Origin: JAPXSY01 sp034003585
GTDB lineage: Bacteria > Verrucomicrobiota > Kiritimatiellia > RFP12 > UBA1067
Direction of reading: 5' to 3'
Length of the DNA stretch: 54,931 nucleotides
Assembly: GCA_034003585.1 (NCBI GenBank)
Contig: JAVEYH010000008.1
Location: 1 to 54,931, forward strand
Under the pieces are notes generated by a model that saw nothing but the letters and a program-made list of their open reading frames with translations, searched no databases and was not told the DNA's origin. Positions within the stretch are counted from its first letter, which is position 1, and each line of letters begins with the position of its first letter. The position numbers and the translations under genes were made by a program. Of the stretch, positions 7,874-17,010 are shown one piece after another.

Positions 7874-9486
7874 TGGACAAGGATCTCATCCTGTTCGACG
7901 ACCTGGTCCGGTGCGTGGCGGACGGCACGGCTACGGAGGAGGAACTGCGCACCCTGTCGAACATGATGCGTGGCGATTCAAGGTTCGCGAAGCGGTATGC
8001 CCTCCAGATGCACGTCCACGCCTTGCTCACGTGTCAAAGGGGCCAGGAGTGGCCGGAGGCGGAGCCGACGGAAACGGAAGGCGGCCGCGGCCGTCCGGCG
8101 GCCCGCGGCGTCTGGCACCGGGTTGTTGCGGCCGCGGCGTTGGTTGCGGCTGCGGCGGCGGGATGGGTCTGGATGCCCGGTCGAGGGGCGTCCCGCCCGT
8201 CCGGTCCGGAAGAGGGGCACCTCGCGACGGTGGTGGCCAGCCGGCACGGTCAGTGGGCGGACGGGCGCGAGGTCGAATGCGGCGCGGAGCTGACGGCCGA
8301 CGTGTGGGCGTGGCAGAGCGGGCTGATCGAACTGGTCACGCGCGACGGGACGGTGCTTCTGGTCGAGGCGCCCGCGGCCGTCGAGATGGTGAATCCGCTC
8401 TACGTGCGGCTGATCTCCGGCAATGTGGTGGTGCGGATGCCCAAGGGCCGCTCGGGCTTCGTGGTGGAAACGCAGGAGATGAAGGTGTTCGATCTGGGCA
8501 CGGAGTTCGGCGTGAGCGCGCTGTCGGGGGGCGAATCCCAAGTGCAGGTCTTCGACGGCAAGGTGCGGGCCGAGACCGCGGACAACGCGGTGCGCCGGGA
8601 TCTGCGCGCGGGCGAGACGGTGAAGGCGACAACCGCCGGCGGGCTGGTCGACGAGTCGTACGACGAGGGCCGTTTCATCCGCCGGTTTCCGCCGCTGATC
8701 ATACCGGGGCGTCTGAGCGGGGCGCTGTACAGCAGGAGCCGGATCGAGACGGTGCGCGTGGCGTACGCGAGACGCCCGGTTGTGGCGGACGGGGAGCTGG
8801 AGGAATGGGACCGCGGGGGAGCCTTCAAGAACGTCTGCGACGCGCCGTACGCGAAGGACTATTGGGCCGAGGGACTCATGATGTACGACTCCACCAACCT
8901 CTATCTGGCGGCACATGTGGGCGACCCGGACCCGATGCGCAACGCGGCGCCGGAGGGTTTCGAATTCACGGGCGGCAGCGTGATCGTGCGCGTGTCGACG
9001 GACAGGTCACAGGGATGGCCTCTCAAGGGAACGATGTTTGTGGACGGCGCATACGATTACAGCAAGACGCGGGTCGGCAAGGCGGCGCGCAGCGACCGCA
9101 TCGTCAGCATCGTCATGTGGTACGACGCGCAGGCGCGGCGCGCGCGCATGAAGCTGTTTTGCGGTTTGGACGAGCACCTCAAGCTGAGCGACCCGGCCGG
9201 ATATGACGGCGCGTTTAAAAAAGACGCCGACGGCCGCGGCTATACGCTGGAGTACGCGGTCCCGTGGCGGCTGCTCAACTGCGCGGATGATCCGCCCCGC
9301 GGGGGCGACGAACTGGCGGCGCTGTGGATGGTGCACTGGAGCGACGCCGAGGGGCGCATCGCCCGCGGGCAGTTGGTGGAGGTGACGAACCACCGGCCGC
9401 ATCCGCAGGACAAGATCCCTCCCTACATTTTCTTCCAGAACGGGCCGAGCTGGGGCCGGGCCGTGTATCTGCCGGAAGGCGAGTGA
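7873..9486 (+). CDS. FecR-domain sensor/anti-sigma with CBM9-like domain
   Basis: A 537-residue membrane sensor, start ATG overlapping the sigma stop by one base. The cytoplasmic part is residues 1-78 (FDDLVRCVADGTATEEEL, typical of FecR N-termini that bind the sigma factor). A single membrane helix lies at about 81-101. The FecR domain is at 120-250 (ISGNVVVRMPKGRSGFVVET, VFDLGTEFGV, VQVFDGKVRAET). A CBM9-like sandwich covers about 285-530 (VVADGELEEWD, MMYDSTNLYLAAHVGD). In known PVC proteins of this type the outer domain is often LamG-like; a CBM9-like domain suggests that glycan binding outside controls sigma release inside. That mechanism is inference. Blocks are almost identical to the gene at 2-1348, with the difference concentrated at about residues 394-457. 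Confidence 0.9.
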   Translation: MDKDLILFDDLVRCVADGTATEEELRTLSNMMRGDSRFAKRYALQMHVHALLTCQRGQEWPEAEPTETEGGRGRPAARGVWHRVVAAAALVAAAAAGWVWMPGRGASRPSGPEEGHLATVVASRHGQWADGREVECGAELTADVWAWQSGLIELVTRDGTVLLVEAPAAVEMVNPLYVRLISGNVVVRMPKGRSGFVVETQEMKVFDLGTEFGVSALSGGESQVQVFDGKVRAETADNAVRRDLRAGETVKATTAGGLVDESYDEGRFIRRFPPLIIPGRLSGALYSRSRIETVRVAYARRPVVADGELEEWDRGGAFKNVCDAPYAKDYWAEGLMMYDSTNLYLAAHVGDPDPMRNAAPEGFEFTGGSVIVRVSTDRSQGWPLKGTMFVDGAYDYSKTRVGKAARSDRIVSIVMWYDAQARRARMKLFCGLDEHLKLSDPAGYDGAFKKDADGRGYTLEYAVPWRLLNCADDPPRGGDELAALWMVHWSDAEGRIARGQLVEVTNHRPHPQDKIPPYIFFQNGPSWGRAVYLPEGE

Positions 9487-9492
9487 ACCGGG

Positions 9493-9512
9493 TTTCTTAA
9501 AAGGGTAAGAAA
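9493..9512 (+). promoter_or_regulatory. Stem-loop before the surface-protein ribosome site
   Basis: A perfect 7-bp inverted repeat (TTTCTTA / TAAGAAA) with loop AAAGGG lies between the sensor gene stop and the AAAAGGAGA ribosome site of the gene at 9525. It may adjust mRNA stability or the expression ratio between a low-level sensor and a high-level surface protein. The pairing is mostly A-T. Cassette 1 has no equivalent at 1349-1380. Confidence 0.35.
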
Positions 9513-9524
9513 AAAGGAGAAACA

Positions 9525-11696
9525 ATGAAACGGTGGATGACGGTCATGGCGTTAACGGCGACGATCGGTTCGGCCCAGGACGTTTCTTGGAATGCGGCGG
9601 ATGGAGATTTGGCCGTTCCTTCGAACTGGAGCGGCGGCGTCCTTCCGGGAGTGACCAATACGGTGGTTTTTAGTCAACAGGGCGCATTCACCCTCACGAC
9701 GTCCGCGTGGCTGACGAATGCCGCTGCCTTGTTCAATGCGGGCGCAAACGGTTCGGCCGTCACGCTGGACCTTAGCGGATACGGCCTCCAGTTGACCAAT
9801 GCGCTGACCTTCAAGCGCACGAGCGGCACCGGAAGCAACGTGCTGGCCCTGACCGGCGGGACGCTGTTCACGGAGAAGAAAGTGCTGATCGGCGACGGCA
9901 ACGCCTATCACACGCTCCGCGTCAACGGGGCCGGAACCCGCTGGGTCTGCGCCACGAATCGGGAGGGTTTTTTCGTTAACGGCAATTCCAACCGGCTCGA
10001 GATTACCGGCGGCGCCTCGTTTTACAGCGGCGGCTACTCGTCGCTGAACGGGATCGACGCGCGCGGCGTCATCAGCGGCCAGGGGACGTATGCCGAGTTC
10101 GTCAATCCGCAGGTCAGCCAGCACCAGAACGACGCGGTGTTCACCCTTGCCGGGAACGACGGCGCGGAGCTGCGGGTGACGGATCAGGCGGTGCTGTACG
10201 TGAAGGCGTTGAACTCGACTTCAAAGGGGTTCTGTGTGAACAACTGGTGGAACCAGCCGGGGTCGAAACGCCTGATTTTGGACGGAGGGGCGACGATCAC
10301 CAATCTCGGCGTGTTCGCCGTGGATGCCGGTATTGAGGGACAGGGTTCCAACAACGGGAACAGCGCGGTCGTGAGCAATGCGACCCTCTATGTAAACGGG
10401 CCGACCTGGGTCGGCTACGGCTGGCAGCCGAGCTGGACCGGCAGCAAAGTCGGCGGCAACAGCAACACGCTCTCCATCGGCGACGGCGCGGCCGTACGGT
10501 TGGGCGGCGGCGACACGTACGTCGGGTTCAACCAGATGTCGTCGTACAACCTTGTGGATGTTTGCGGGACGGCTTTTGTGACGAACACCTCGTCTTTGCG
10601 TTTGGGGAATTTCGGATCCAACAACCGGATGGTGATCCGTGACGGCGCGCAGTATTACGGCTGGATCGGTGCCGGCGTGACAACCACGGCCACGAATAAT
10701 CTCTTGACCATTACCGGGGCCGGTACCCGCTACATGTGCGTCACGTATACCGATCGCCATGTGAACGACGCGTATCTTGTTGCGGGGTCCGCCGGCTCGT
10801 TCAACAAGGTTCTCATCGATGACGGCGTGCGGGTGGACCTGCTGTTCAACGCCACCACCAGTGAGCGGCGGGGCCTGGTGACGGGCGTGTACAGTAACTC
10901 GTATGGGAATGAACTCGTTATCCGGGGTAAGTCCTTCGTGACCAACATGGGCTGGCTGTGCATCGGCAACACCCATAGGGATTGGGGCGGCGGCAGCGGC
11001 AACCGGGTTGTGATCGACGACGCGACCTACTTGGGTCAGACGGTCTATGTCGGCGGCGGCAACAACAGTGTCGCTGTCAAATCGTTGGGCGCGTCCACGA
11101 ACAACGCGCTCACCGTTTCCGGCGGGGCGCAGGTCTCCGTCAGCTCGCTGCTCTTCGGCAACGCGACCAACTCGTGCTCAAACCGGCTCGTGCTGGACGG
11201 GCCGGCGACCTATCTGTACGCGGGCGGACTGTACGGGAACTCCGCGGACAACACTCTCAGCATCACCAACGCGACGTTCGAAGCGGGGTGGATCAACTTC
11301 GGCGGCTACGGCAACGGCTACAACGCCCGCACGCGCATCGAGTTCAGCGGCACGAACAGTTGCCTTCGCACGGTCGCGCAGTCGATCATCATCACCAACG
11401 GGACCACGCTGGTGTTCAATGTGGGCAAAGAGGGCTATGCGCGCACACCGTTCGCCTCGCTGTATGACCTGCGCGTGGACGACACGACCGGCCTGGAGAT
11501 CAACGCGGCGCAGTGGGCCCGGAGAACCGGCGGACGGATCGTGCTCGTTGAGACCGGCCGCACGGCGCAGGGGTCGTTTGCCGACTGGGCCGCGCGCGCG
11601 GCGAAGGATTCGGGCGAGTTCACGGTTTCCGCAGAGAGCGGGAAGATCGTGCTGACCTCGCCGCGCAAGGGCGGAACAATGGTTTCGGTCCGTTAA
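9525..11696 (+). CDS. Secreted repeat-rich beta-helix (autotransporter-like) surface protein
   Basis: A 723-residue exported protein with a signal peptide (MKRWMTVMALTATIGSA) and an AAAAGGAGA ribosome site. The body is a series of Gly/Asn-rich short strands of the kind N(R/T)L-x-I-x-(G/D)GA, with GAGTRWVC near residue 135 and GAGTRYMC near residue 400. This resembles passenger repeats of autotransporter-associated proteins, which fold as a right-handed beta-helix. There is no autotransporter barrel at the C-terminus. Instead it ends SPRKGGTMVSVR, very like the tail of the cassette 1 surface protein. The start of the mature part (WNAADGDLAVPSNWSGGVLP) is the usual opening of such repeat proteins in PVC bacteria. 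It probably forms the surface structure controlled by the sigma/FecR pair. Its ligand is unknown. Confidence 0.8.
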   Translation: MKRWMTVMALTATIGSAQDVSWNAADGDLAVPSNWSGGVLPGVTNTVVFSQQGAFTLTTSAWLTNAAALFNAGANGSAVTLDLSGYGLQLTNALTFKRTSGTGSNVLALTGGTLFTEKKVLIGDGNAYHTLRVNGAGTRWVCATNREGFFVNGNSNRLEITGGASFYSGGYSSLNGIDARGVISGQGTYAEFVNPQVSQHQNDAVFTLAGNDGAELRVTDQAVLYVKALNSTSKGFCVNNWWNQPGSKRLILDGGATITNLGVFAVDAGIEGQGSNNGNSAVVSNATLYVNGPTWVGYGWQPSWTGSKVGGNSNTLSIGDGAAVRLGGGDTYVGFNQMSSYNLVDVCGTAFVTNTSSLRLGNFGSNNRMVIRDGAQYYGWIGAGVTTTATNNLLTITGAGTRYMCVTYTDRHVNDAYLVAGSAGSFNKVLIDDGVRVDLLFNATTSERRGLVTGVYSNSYGNELVIRGKSFVTNMGWLCIGNTHRDWGGGSGNRVVIDDATYLGQTVYVGGGNNSVAVKSLGASTNNALTVSGGAQVSVSSLLFGNATNSCSNRLVLDGPATYLYAGGLYGNSADNTLSITNATFEAGWINFGGYGNGYNARTRIEFSGTNSCLRTVAQSIIITNGTTLVFNVGKEGYARTPFASLYDLRVDDTTGLEINAAQWARRTGGRIVLVETGRTAQGSFADWAARAAKDSGEFTVSAESGKIVLTSPRKGGTMVSVR

Positions 11697-11722
11697 AGGG
11701 TCCCGAGAACGGGGGAAAACAG

Positions 11723-12964
11723 GTGACGGGTCTCAGGATCGTGCGGTTGGCCTTTGCGGGCCTTGCCGGTTGGGCGTTGTTTGCGGGTGCACGGGAGTCC
11801 TCCTTCGCGTCGTTCGACCGGCGGGCGAAGGCCGGCGAACCGATGACCGTCGTGTTCTTCGGCGGGTCGCTGACGTGGGGCGCGAACGCCAGCGATCCGC
11901 AGCTCACGAGCTACCGCGGCCGGATGATGTCCTATCTGCGGGCGCGTTACCCGCGCGCGCCGCTCGCGTTCTATGACGCGTCCATCGGCGGCACGGGGTC
12001 GGACCTCGGCGTGTTCCGGCTGGACCGCGACGTGCTGTCGCGCGAGCCTGACCTGGTCTTCCTCGACTTCATGGCCAACGACAACTATGCCGGGACGGAC
12101 CGCGAGACCTGCTGTTTCTACGAAACGTTGCTGCGGCGGATGATTCGTGAGGGCGTCGCGGTCGAGCAGATGTACTTCGGCTTCAAAGGCCAGTTCGGCG
12201 CGGGGTACGACCTTGCGAAGGCGCCGCGCCGGACCGCGTACCGCCGATTGGCGGAGGAATACCGCGTGGCGGAAGGCGACCTGTTTCCCGTCATGCAGGC
12301 CGCGGCGACGAACGGCACGCTTTCGCCCGACGCGGCGTGGCCCATCGACGGCGGGCATCCAGGCGACGCCGGTTACGGGCTGTTTTTCGAAGCCGCGCGG
12401 AACGGCTTCGAGTCTGCCGTCCGGGCGGGGCTCGCGGCGCATGTGCCCGCTGTTCCGGTCTTCGGCGAAGTCACCGGTGTCCGGCGCATCCGGCTCGCCG
12501 ACGGGCCGCTGCCCGTCGGCTGGAACCCGATGCGCACGTACCGCACGGCACTGTGGTTCGACGGGCAGTCCAGCCGCTGGATGGGCGACGTGGCCGGGTG
12601 CGACGCGAAGGACGGCGATTCGGTTCAGCCGCTGACGCTGGCCTTTTCGGGAAACGTGGTCGGCCTGTTCGGCGAGAGCAACGAAAACGGTTTGGACGTG
12701 CACGTGCGCTTGGACGGCCGGACGTTGGCTTGCGGCGGACCGGACGAGACGGTGTGGCCTTTCCGCCATCGTTTCGGACAGGGCAATTTGTTCATTTGGC
12801 GCAGGACGAGGGAGCCGGTCGCGGTGGGGGCACACGCGCTCGAACTTTCGCCGGCGCTCCCGAAAGAAGGGACGCGGGGACAGCTCAGGATCGAGAGCGT
12901 GTGCGTGGCGACGCTGGCGGTGCGTGGCGAAAGCGCGTCGCCCGCGAAAGCGGAAAACGAATAA
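11723..12964 (+). CDS. SGNH/GDSL-type esterase
   Basis: A 413-residue exported SGNH hydrolase starting at GTG, after a GGGGGAAAACAG ribosome region. The catalytic blocks are visible: FFGGSLTWGANAS with nucleophile Ser49, IGGTGSD with the block II glycine, DFMANDN with Asn119, and IDGGHPGDAGY with Asp209 and His212. The hydrolase domain covers about residues 40-230. A C-terminal beta-sandwich of about 150 residues follows (LWFDGQSSRWMGDVAG, VVGLFGESNENGLDVHV), probably carbohydrate binding. The N-terminus has a hydrophobic export signal without a lipobox. GGSLT-type SGNH enzymes are often acetyl-xylan or related polysaccharide deacetylases; the substrate here is not known. It holds the same cassette slot as the SGNH gene at 2386. 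Confidence 0.82.
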   Translation: MTGLRIVRLAFAGLAGWALFAGARESSFASFDRRAKAGEPMTVVFFGGSLTWGANASDPQLTSYRGRMMSYLRARYPRAPLAFYDASIGGTGSDLGVFRLDRDVLSREPDLVFLDFMANDNYAGTDRETCCFYETLLRRMIREGVAVEQMYFGFKGQFGAGYDLAKAPRRTAYRRLAEEYRVAEGDLFPVMQAAATNGTLSPDAAWPIDGGHPGDAGYGLFFEAARNGFESAVRAGLAAHVPAVPVFGEVTGVRRIRLADGPLPVGWNPMRTYRTALWFDGQSSRWMGDVAGCDAKDGDSVQPLTLAFSGNVVGLFGESNENGLDVHVRLDGRTLACGGPDETVWPFRHRFGQGNLFIWRRTREPVAVGAHALELSPALPKEGTRGQLRIESVCVATLAVRGESASPAKAENE

Positions 12965-12975
12965 AGGGGAACGGA

Positions 12976-15900
12976 ATGAATCGAACGGTAGGGGCGGCGC
13001 TGGCGCTGGTTGCGGGCTTGGCGTCCGGGGCGGAGAACATGATCGGCCGGCAGAGCCAGAACGAGGGGCTGCCGGTGGTGCCCGCGCCGTCGCGCGTGAC
13101 GGTGGACGGCGACCTTTCCGAGTGGGACTGGTCGGGACGGATCTGGTGTTTTGCCGACCAGTCGGTCCGCAGCCGGTATTCGACCGAAGTGGCGGCGATG
13201 TGGGACCGCGAGTCCCTCTTCGTGGCAGTGAAGTGGCGTGATCCGACACCCCTGCTCAACAGGATCGATCCCGAGGTCAATCCGCGGGATGGCTGGAAAT
13301 CCGATGCCGTGCAGATGCGTGTGCGCACGGCGGATCAGACGGGCTGGTTTACCACGTGGTTCTATACGCCGAAGAGTCAGCCCGTGCTGCTGTGGGACGT
13401 CTGGCAGAACCCGTCGCGTGACCGGGACGGGCAGGATTCGCGACTGTTCAAGGCTCCTGCGGGAGGGACGGTTCTCGGCGACGGCGTGGAGCTGGCCTAC
13501 CGCCGGGACGCCGACGGGAAAGGCTTCGTTCAGGAGTTGCGCCTTCCGTGGAAACTGCTCTTTAAAACCGTTCCCGAGATTCAGGCCGGGCTCGCCTTTC
13601 GTCTCGGCTTCGAATTTCTGTGGGGTGACCCCACGGGCGCCACCTGGCCGGTCCACCGCTATGCGGACAACATGCAGCCGGGCCAGACGTCGCGCGAGTT
13701 TTTTTGGAGCGCTTACAACTCATGGGGCGACGCGCGGCTGACGTCCCAAGGCGGGCTTTCACCGCGCCGCTACATTTCGGACGAGCGCAGGGTCGAGGGG
13801 CGTTTCAAATTCCGCGCGGAGGTGCCGAAGGCGGCGGCCCGCCTGACGCTCGTGGTCGAAGACGAGCAGGGGAACCGCGTGCGCAACCTGGCGGGCGACC
13901 TGCTTCCCGAGGAGTACGCGGTGGCGGAACGCGGAGAGCGGCGCACCGTGGAAGTCGGCTGGGACGGGCTCGACGACAAAGGGGCGCTGGTGAAGCCGGG
14001 GCGCTACCGCGCGCGCGGCCTGACGCACAACGGGCTGGGAGCGGAGTACGAGATGTGTTTCTACAATCCGGGCACGCCGCCGTGGGCGGTCTCCGCCGGA
14101 AGCGGCGCGTGGGGCGCGGACCACTGTGCGCCGCTGCGCGTGGCGCGGTCGGGCGACGGGATGATCCTGTCGTGGCCGTTCGCCGAGGGCGGCAGCGGCA
14201 TCATCGGGATCGGCCCCGATGGGCATAAGCGCTGGGGCGAAAAGCGCGGCGCGACGCTGTTGGCCGCTGACGGGAAGTACGTGTACGGCGTGCCCGCAGG
14301 CTGGCATATCACGAAGGACGCGGTTATCCGGCTCGATCAGTCGACGGGCGCTTACCGCGCTTTCACGCGCGGCGGCAAGGAACTCCCGTTCGAGTATCCG
14401 CTGGCCGAGATGGTCGGGCGGGACGACCTCGCGCCGGTGGCGCTGGCGGCGACGGATGACGGGCTGGTGCTCCTGCTCAACGCGAAAGAGCGGGAGGGGA
14501 CCGCCGGCGCTGCGAACCGGCCGACAACTCCGCCGGAAGAAAGCCTGATCGCGCTCGTCGACAAAGAGACGGCGCGGCTGAAGGTGCCGTTGGTGAAGAC
14601 CGCGCGGCTCACCGGCCTCGCGGTGTCGCGCGACGGAAAGGCCTATGGCACGGACGGCGCGCGCCTCTGCCGCGTGGAGCTGGCGAGCGGAAAGCAGACG
14701 CCGGTCGATGCGCCGACACTGGGCCGCGCGACGGCGCTGGCGGTCGACGGCGACGGCAACGCGGTCGTTGCGGACGCAGGCCCCGACCGGCAGATCAAGG
14801 CCTTTGCGCCGACGAGCGGGCTGCGCTACACCTGCGGAAAAAAGGGCGGGAGACCCGTGCGCGGCGCGTTTGAACCGCAGGCGGTGCGTGAGGTCAGCTC
14901 GCTGGCGGCCGATGCGGCAGGTCACGTCTGGGCTGTGGAGAACTGGGACTTTCCGCGGCGCGTTTCGGTATGGAATCCGAAAGACGGCAAACTGGTCCGG
15001 GACTACATCGGCAACACGGGGTACTCCGGCACCGGCTGCTATCTGCACGACAGCGAGCCTTCTCTGGCCTACGTGGGGCCGATCGAGCTGAAGTTAGACA
15101 AGGCCAGCCGCACGTGGCAGGTCAGCCGCATTTTGTGGGTGCCCGATCCGGCGGTGTCCGGGGAGTGCTTTGAGCTTTCGCCGGGCGGGCACGTGCAGCC
15201 GCAGCGCTTCACCGCCACGGTCAACGGCGTGGCCCGCGAGTATCTGTTCGCGGCGCCCTACCGCGACTACGAAGGCTACAAGCTCTTCATGGAGACGGCG
15301 GCGGGTTGGCGTCCGGTCTGCGCGATCACGACAGTCGGACAACTCAGCGGCAAACTGGGCCGCGACGGCAAGGTGCAGGAGGCGCCGTCGGGCGAATTCG
15401 CGGGGTTGGATTATTTCGACGCGGTGATCTGGAACGACGCGAACCGCGACGGCCGTGTGCAGCGGGCCGAGTGCGACGTGATCCCGTCGGAGGCCCCGTC
15501 CGGGCGGAACCGGAAACGTGAGCTTCCGCTTCCGATGGGGAGCGGCTGGGGTGAGCGCATCGCGCCGGATTTCACCTTTTTCGTGAACGGCGTCACGCGG
15601 GTGCGGCCGACGCGTTTCACCGAGGAGGGAGCGCCGGTCTATACGCGCGAGAGTCTGCAGCCGCTGGGCATCGAAGAGCGCGGCGACCTGGTTCCCGTAC
15701 CGGAAGAGAACCTGGTGCTCTGCCTCAGCTTCAAAGGCTACGCGGGGCCCACGCGCCTCGCCGGGATCGACGCGCGCGACGGCCGTCTGCGCTGGGAGTA
15801 TCCGAATCCGTATCCCGGTGTGCACGGTTCGCACCGCGCGCCGATGCCCTCGCCGGGGCTGTTGATCGGGCCGCTCAAGATCGCGGGCGTCGCCGACGCG

Positions 15901-16989
15901 GGCGGTCAGGCCGGCCGCGTGTTCGTCCTGCGCGGAAATCTGGGGCAGGATTTCTTTGTCACGACCGACGGACTCTTTGTGGGCGCGCTGTTTCAGGACG
16001 GACGGTTGCCCGGTGAGCGGCTGCCCGAAAAAGAGGAACAGTTGGTGGGCATGCCGATGGAGCACTTCACGCACGGCAGCGAGCCGTTCAACGGCTGGTT
16101 CGGGAAGCAGGCGGACGGCAAGATCCGCATGACCGCCGGTTTTCCCGGTCAGGCTGCGATCATTCTGGGAGTGAACGGACTCGAGACGATCCGGCGCTTT
16201 CAGGCGGGCGGCTGTGCGGTGACGGCCGAGGAACTGGCCCTCGCCGACCGCGAGAATCAGGCCCGTGCCTTGCGCGAGGCCCCGCCGAAAATCTACCCGG
16301 TCCAGCGCTTCGCGCGGGCGCCTGAGATCGACGGGCGCGACAAGGATTGGGAGGGCCTTCCGTCGCTGGCCATCGAACGTGTCGGCTATCCGTTCAAAGG
16401 TTCGGCAAGGATGGCGGTGGACGAACAGCGGCTCTATCTCTACTATTCAATCGAGGACGATTCGCCGTGGCTCAACGAAGGCAAGGATTTCACGCGCCTG
16501 TTCAAGACGGGGGACTGCGTGGACCTGCAGCTCTGCACGGACGCCGCGCTGGCGGAAGACGCGAAGCGGCGCGTTCCGGGGAAAGCCGATGTGCGCGTGG
16601 TGATCGGCCAGGCCGGCGGCAAGCCGGTTGCGGTGCTGATGCGGGTGGCGGACCCGACGGCGGACAAAGCGCTGGCTGTGGAGTACACTTCGCCGGTGGC
16701 GCCTAAGCGTTTCGACCGCGTCGAGATTCTTGCGGGAGCGGTGGTTCGCGTGGCGAAAGGCGGAAAAGGGTATGCCGTTGAAGCGTCGCTGCCGCTCGCG
16801 GCGCTGGGGCTGAACCCGGCAAAGGGAGTGCGCGTGCGCGGCGATCTGGGCTTCATCTCGTCCGATGCCGCAGGCACGGTCAACAGCGCGCGCACGTACT
16901 GGGCGAACAAAGACACGAACTTGGTGAGCGATCTGCCGCAAGAAGCGTGGCTCGATCCTGCGGCTTGGGGCGTGCTCGTGTTTCAGTGA
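12976..16989 (+). CDS. Giant secreted CBM9-like / FlgD-Ig / propeller / CBM9-like protein
   Basis: A 1337-residue exported protein. The frame is open much further upstream (to 12337) but that part is the shadow of the SGNH gene; the ATG at 12976 has a GGGGAACGG ribosome site and a signal peptide (MNRTVGAALALVAGLASGAE). Domains in order: a CBM9-like sandwich at about 35-235 (RVTVDGDLSEWDWSG), a FlgD Ig domain at about 265-360 (LTLVVEDEQGNRVRNLAGD, WDGLDDKGALVKPGRY), an NHL-type propeller to about 1080, and a second CBM9-like domain at about 1110-1337 (EIDGRDKDWEGL, FKTGDCVDLQLC). It ends DPAAWGVLVFQ, like its two paralogues. It is longer than the cassette 1 copy because of the added N-terminal binding domain. 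No catalytic motif is seen. Confidence 0.8.
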   Translation: MNRTVGAALALVAGLASGAENMIGRQSQNEGLPVVPAPSRVTVDGDLSEWDWSGRIWCFADQSVRSRYSTEVAAMWDRESLFVAVKWRDPTPLLNRIDPEVNPRDGWKSDAVQMRVRTADQTGWFTTWFYTPKSQPVLLWDVWQNPSRDRDGQDSRLFKAPAGGTVLGDGVELAYRRDADGKGFVQELRLPWKLLFKTVPEIQAGLAFRLGFEFLWGDPTGATWPVHRYADNMQPGQTSREFFWSAYNSWGDARLTSQGGLSPRRYISDERRVEGRFKFRAEVPKAAARLTLVVEDEQGNRVRNLAGDLLPEEYAVAERGERRTVEVGWDGLDDKGALVKPGRYRARGLTHNGLGAEYEMCFYNPGTPPWAVSAGSGAWGADHCAPLRVARSGDGMILSWPFAEGGSGIIGIGPDGHKRWGEKRGATLLAADGKYVYGVPAGWHITKDAVIRLDQSTGAYRAFTRGGKELPFEYPLAEMVGRDDLAPVALAATDDGLVLLLNAKEREGTAGAANRPTTPPEESLIALVDKETARLKVPLVKTARLTGLAVSRDGKAYGTDGARLCRVELASGKQTPVDAPTLGRATALAVDGDGNAVVADAGPDRQIKAFAPTSGLRYTCGKKGGRPVRGAFEPQAVREVSSLAADAAGHVWAVENWDFPRRVSVWNPKDGKLVRDYIGNTGYSGTGCYLHDSEPSLAYVGPIELKLDKASRTWQVSRILWVPDPAVSGECFELSPGGHVQPQRFTATVNGVAREYLFAAPYRDYEGYKLFMETAAGWRPVCAITTVGQLSGKLGRDGKVQEAPSGEFAGLDYFDAVIWNDANRDGRVQRAECDVIPSEAPSGRNRKRELPLPMGSGWGERIAPDFTFFVNGVTRVRPTRFTEEGAPVYTRESLQPLGIEERGDLVPVPEENLVLCLSFKGYAGPTRLAGIDARDGRLRWEYPNPYPGVHGSHRAPMPSPGLLIGPLKIAGVADAGGQAGRVFVLRGNLGQDFFVTTDGLFVGALFQDGRLPGERLPEKEEQLVGMPMEHFTHGSEPFNGWFGKQADGKIRMTAGFPGQAAIILGVNGLETIRRFQAGGCAVTAEELALADRENQARALREAPPKIYPVQRFARAPEIDGRDKDWEGLPSLAIERVGYPFKGSARMAVDEQRLYLYYSIEDDSPWLNEGKDFTRLFKTGDCVDLQLCTDAALAEDAKRRVPGKADVRVVIGQAGGKPVAVLMRVADPTADKALAVEYTSPVAPKRFDRVEILAGAVVRVAKGGKGYAVEASLPLAALGLNPAKGVRVRGDLGFISSDAAGTVNSARTYWANKDTNLVSDLPQEAWLDPAAWGVLVFQ

Positions 16990-17010
16990 AGGTGAGCAGA
17001 CGAGGTGAAA

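Noticed and set aside
12337..12975. Upstream extension of the propeller frame into the SGNH gene
   Set aside because: It would overlap the SGNH gene by more than 600 bases; the ATG at 12976 has a ribosome site and a signal peptide.
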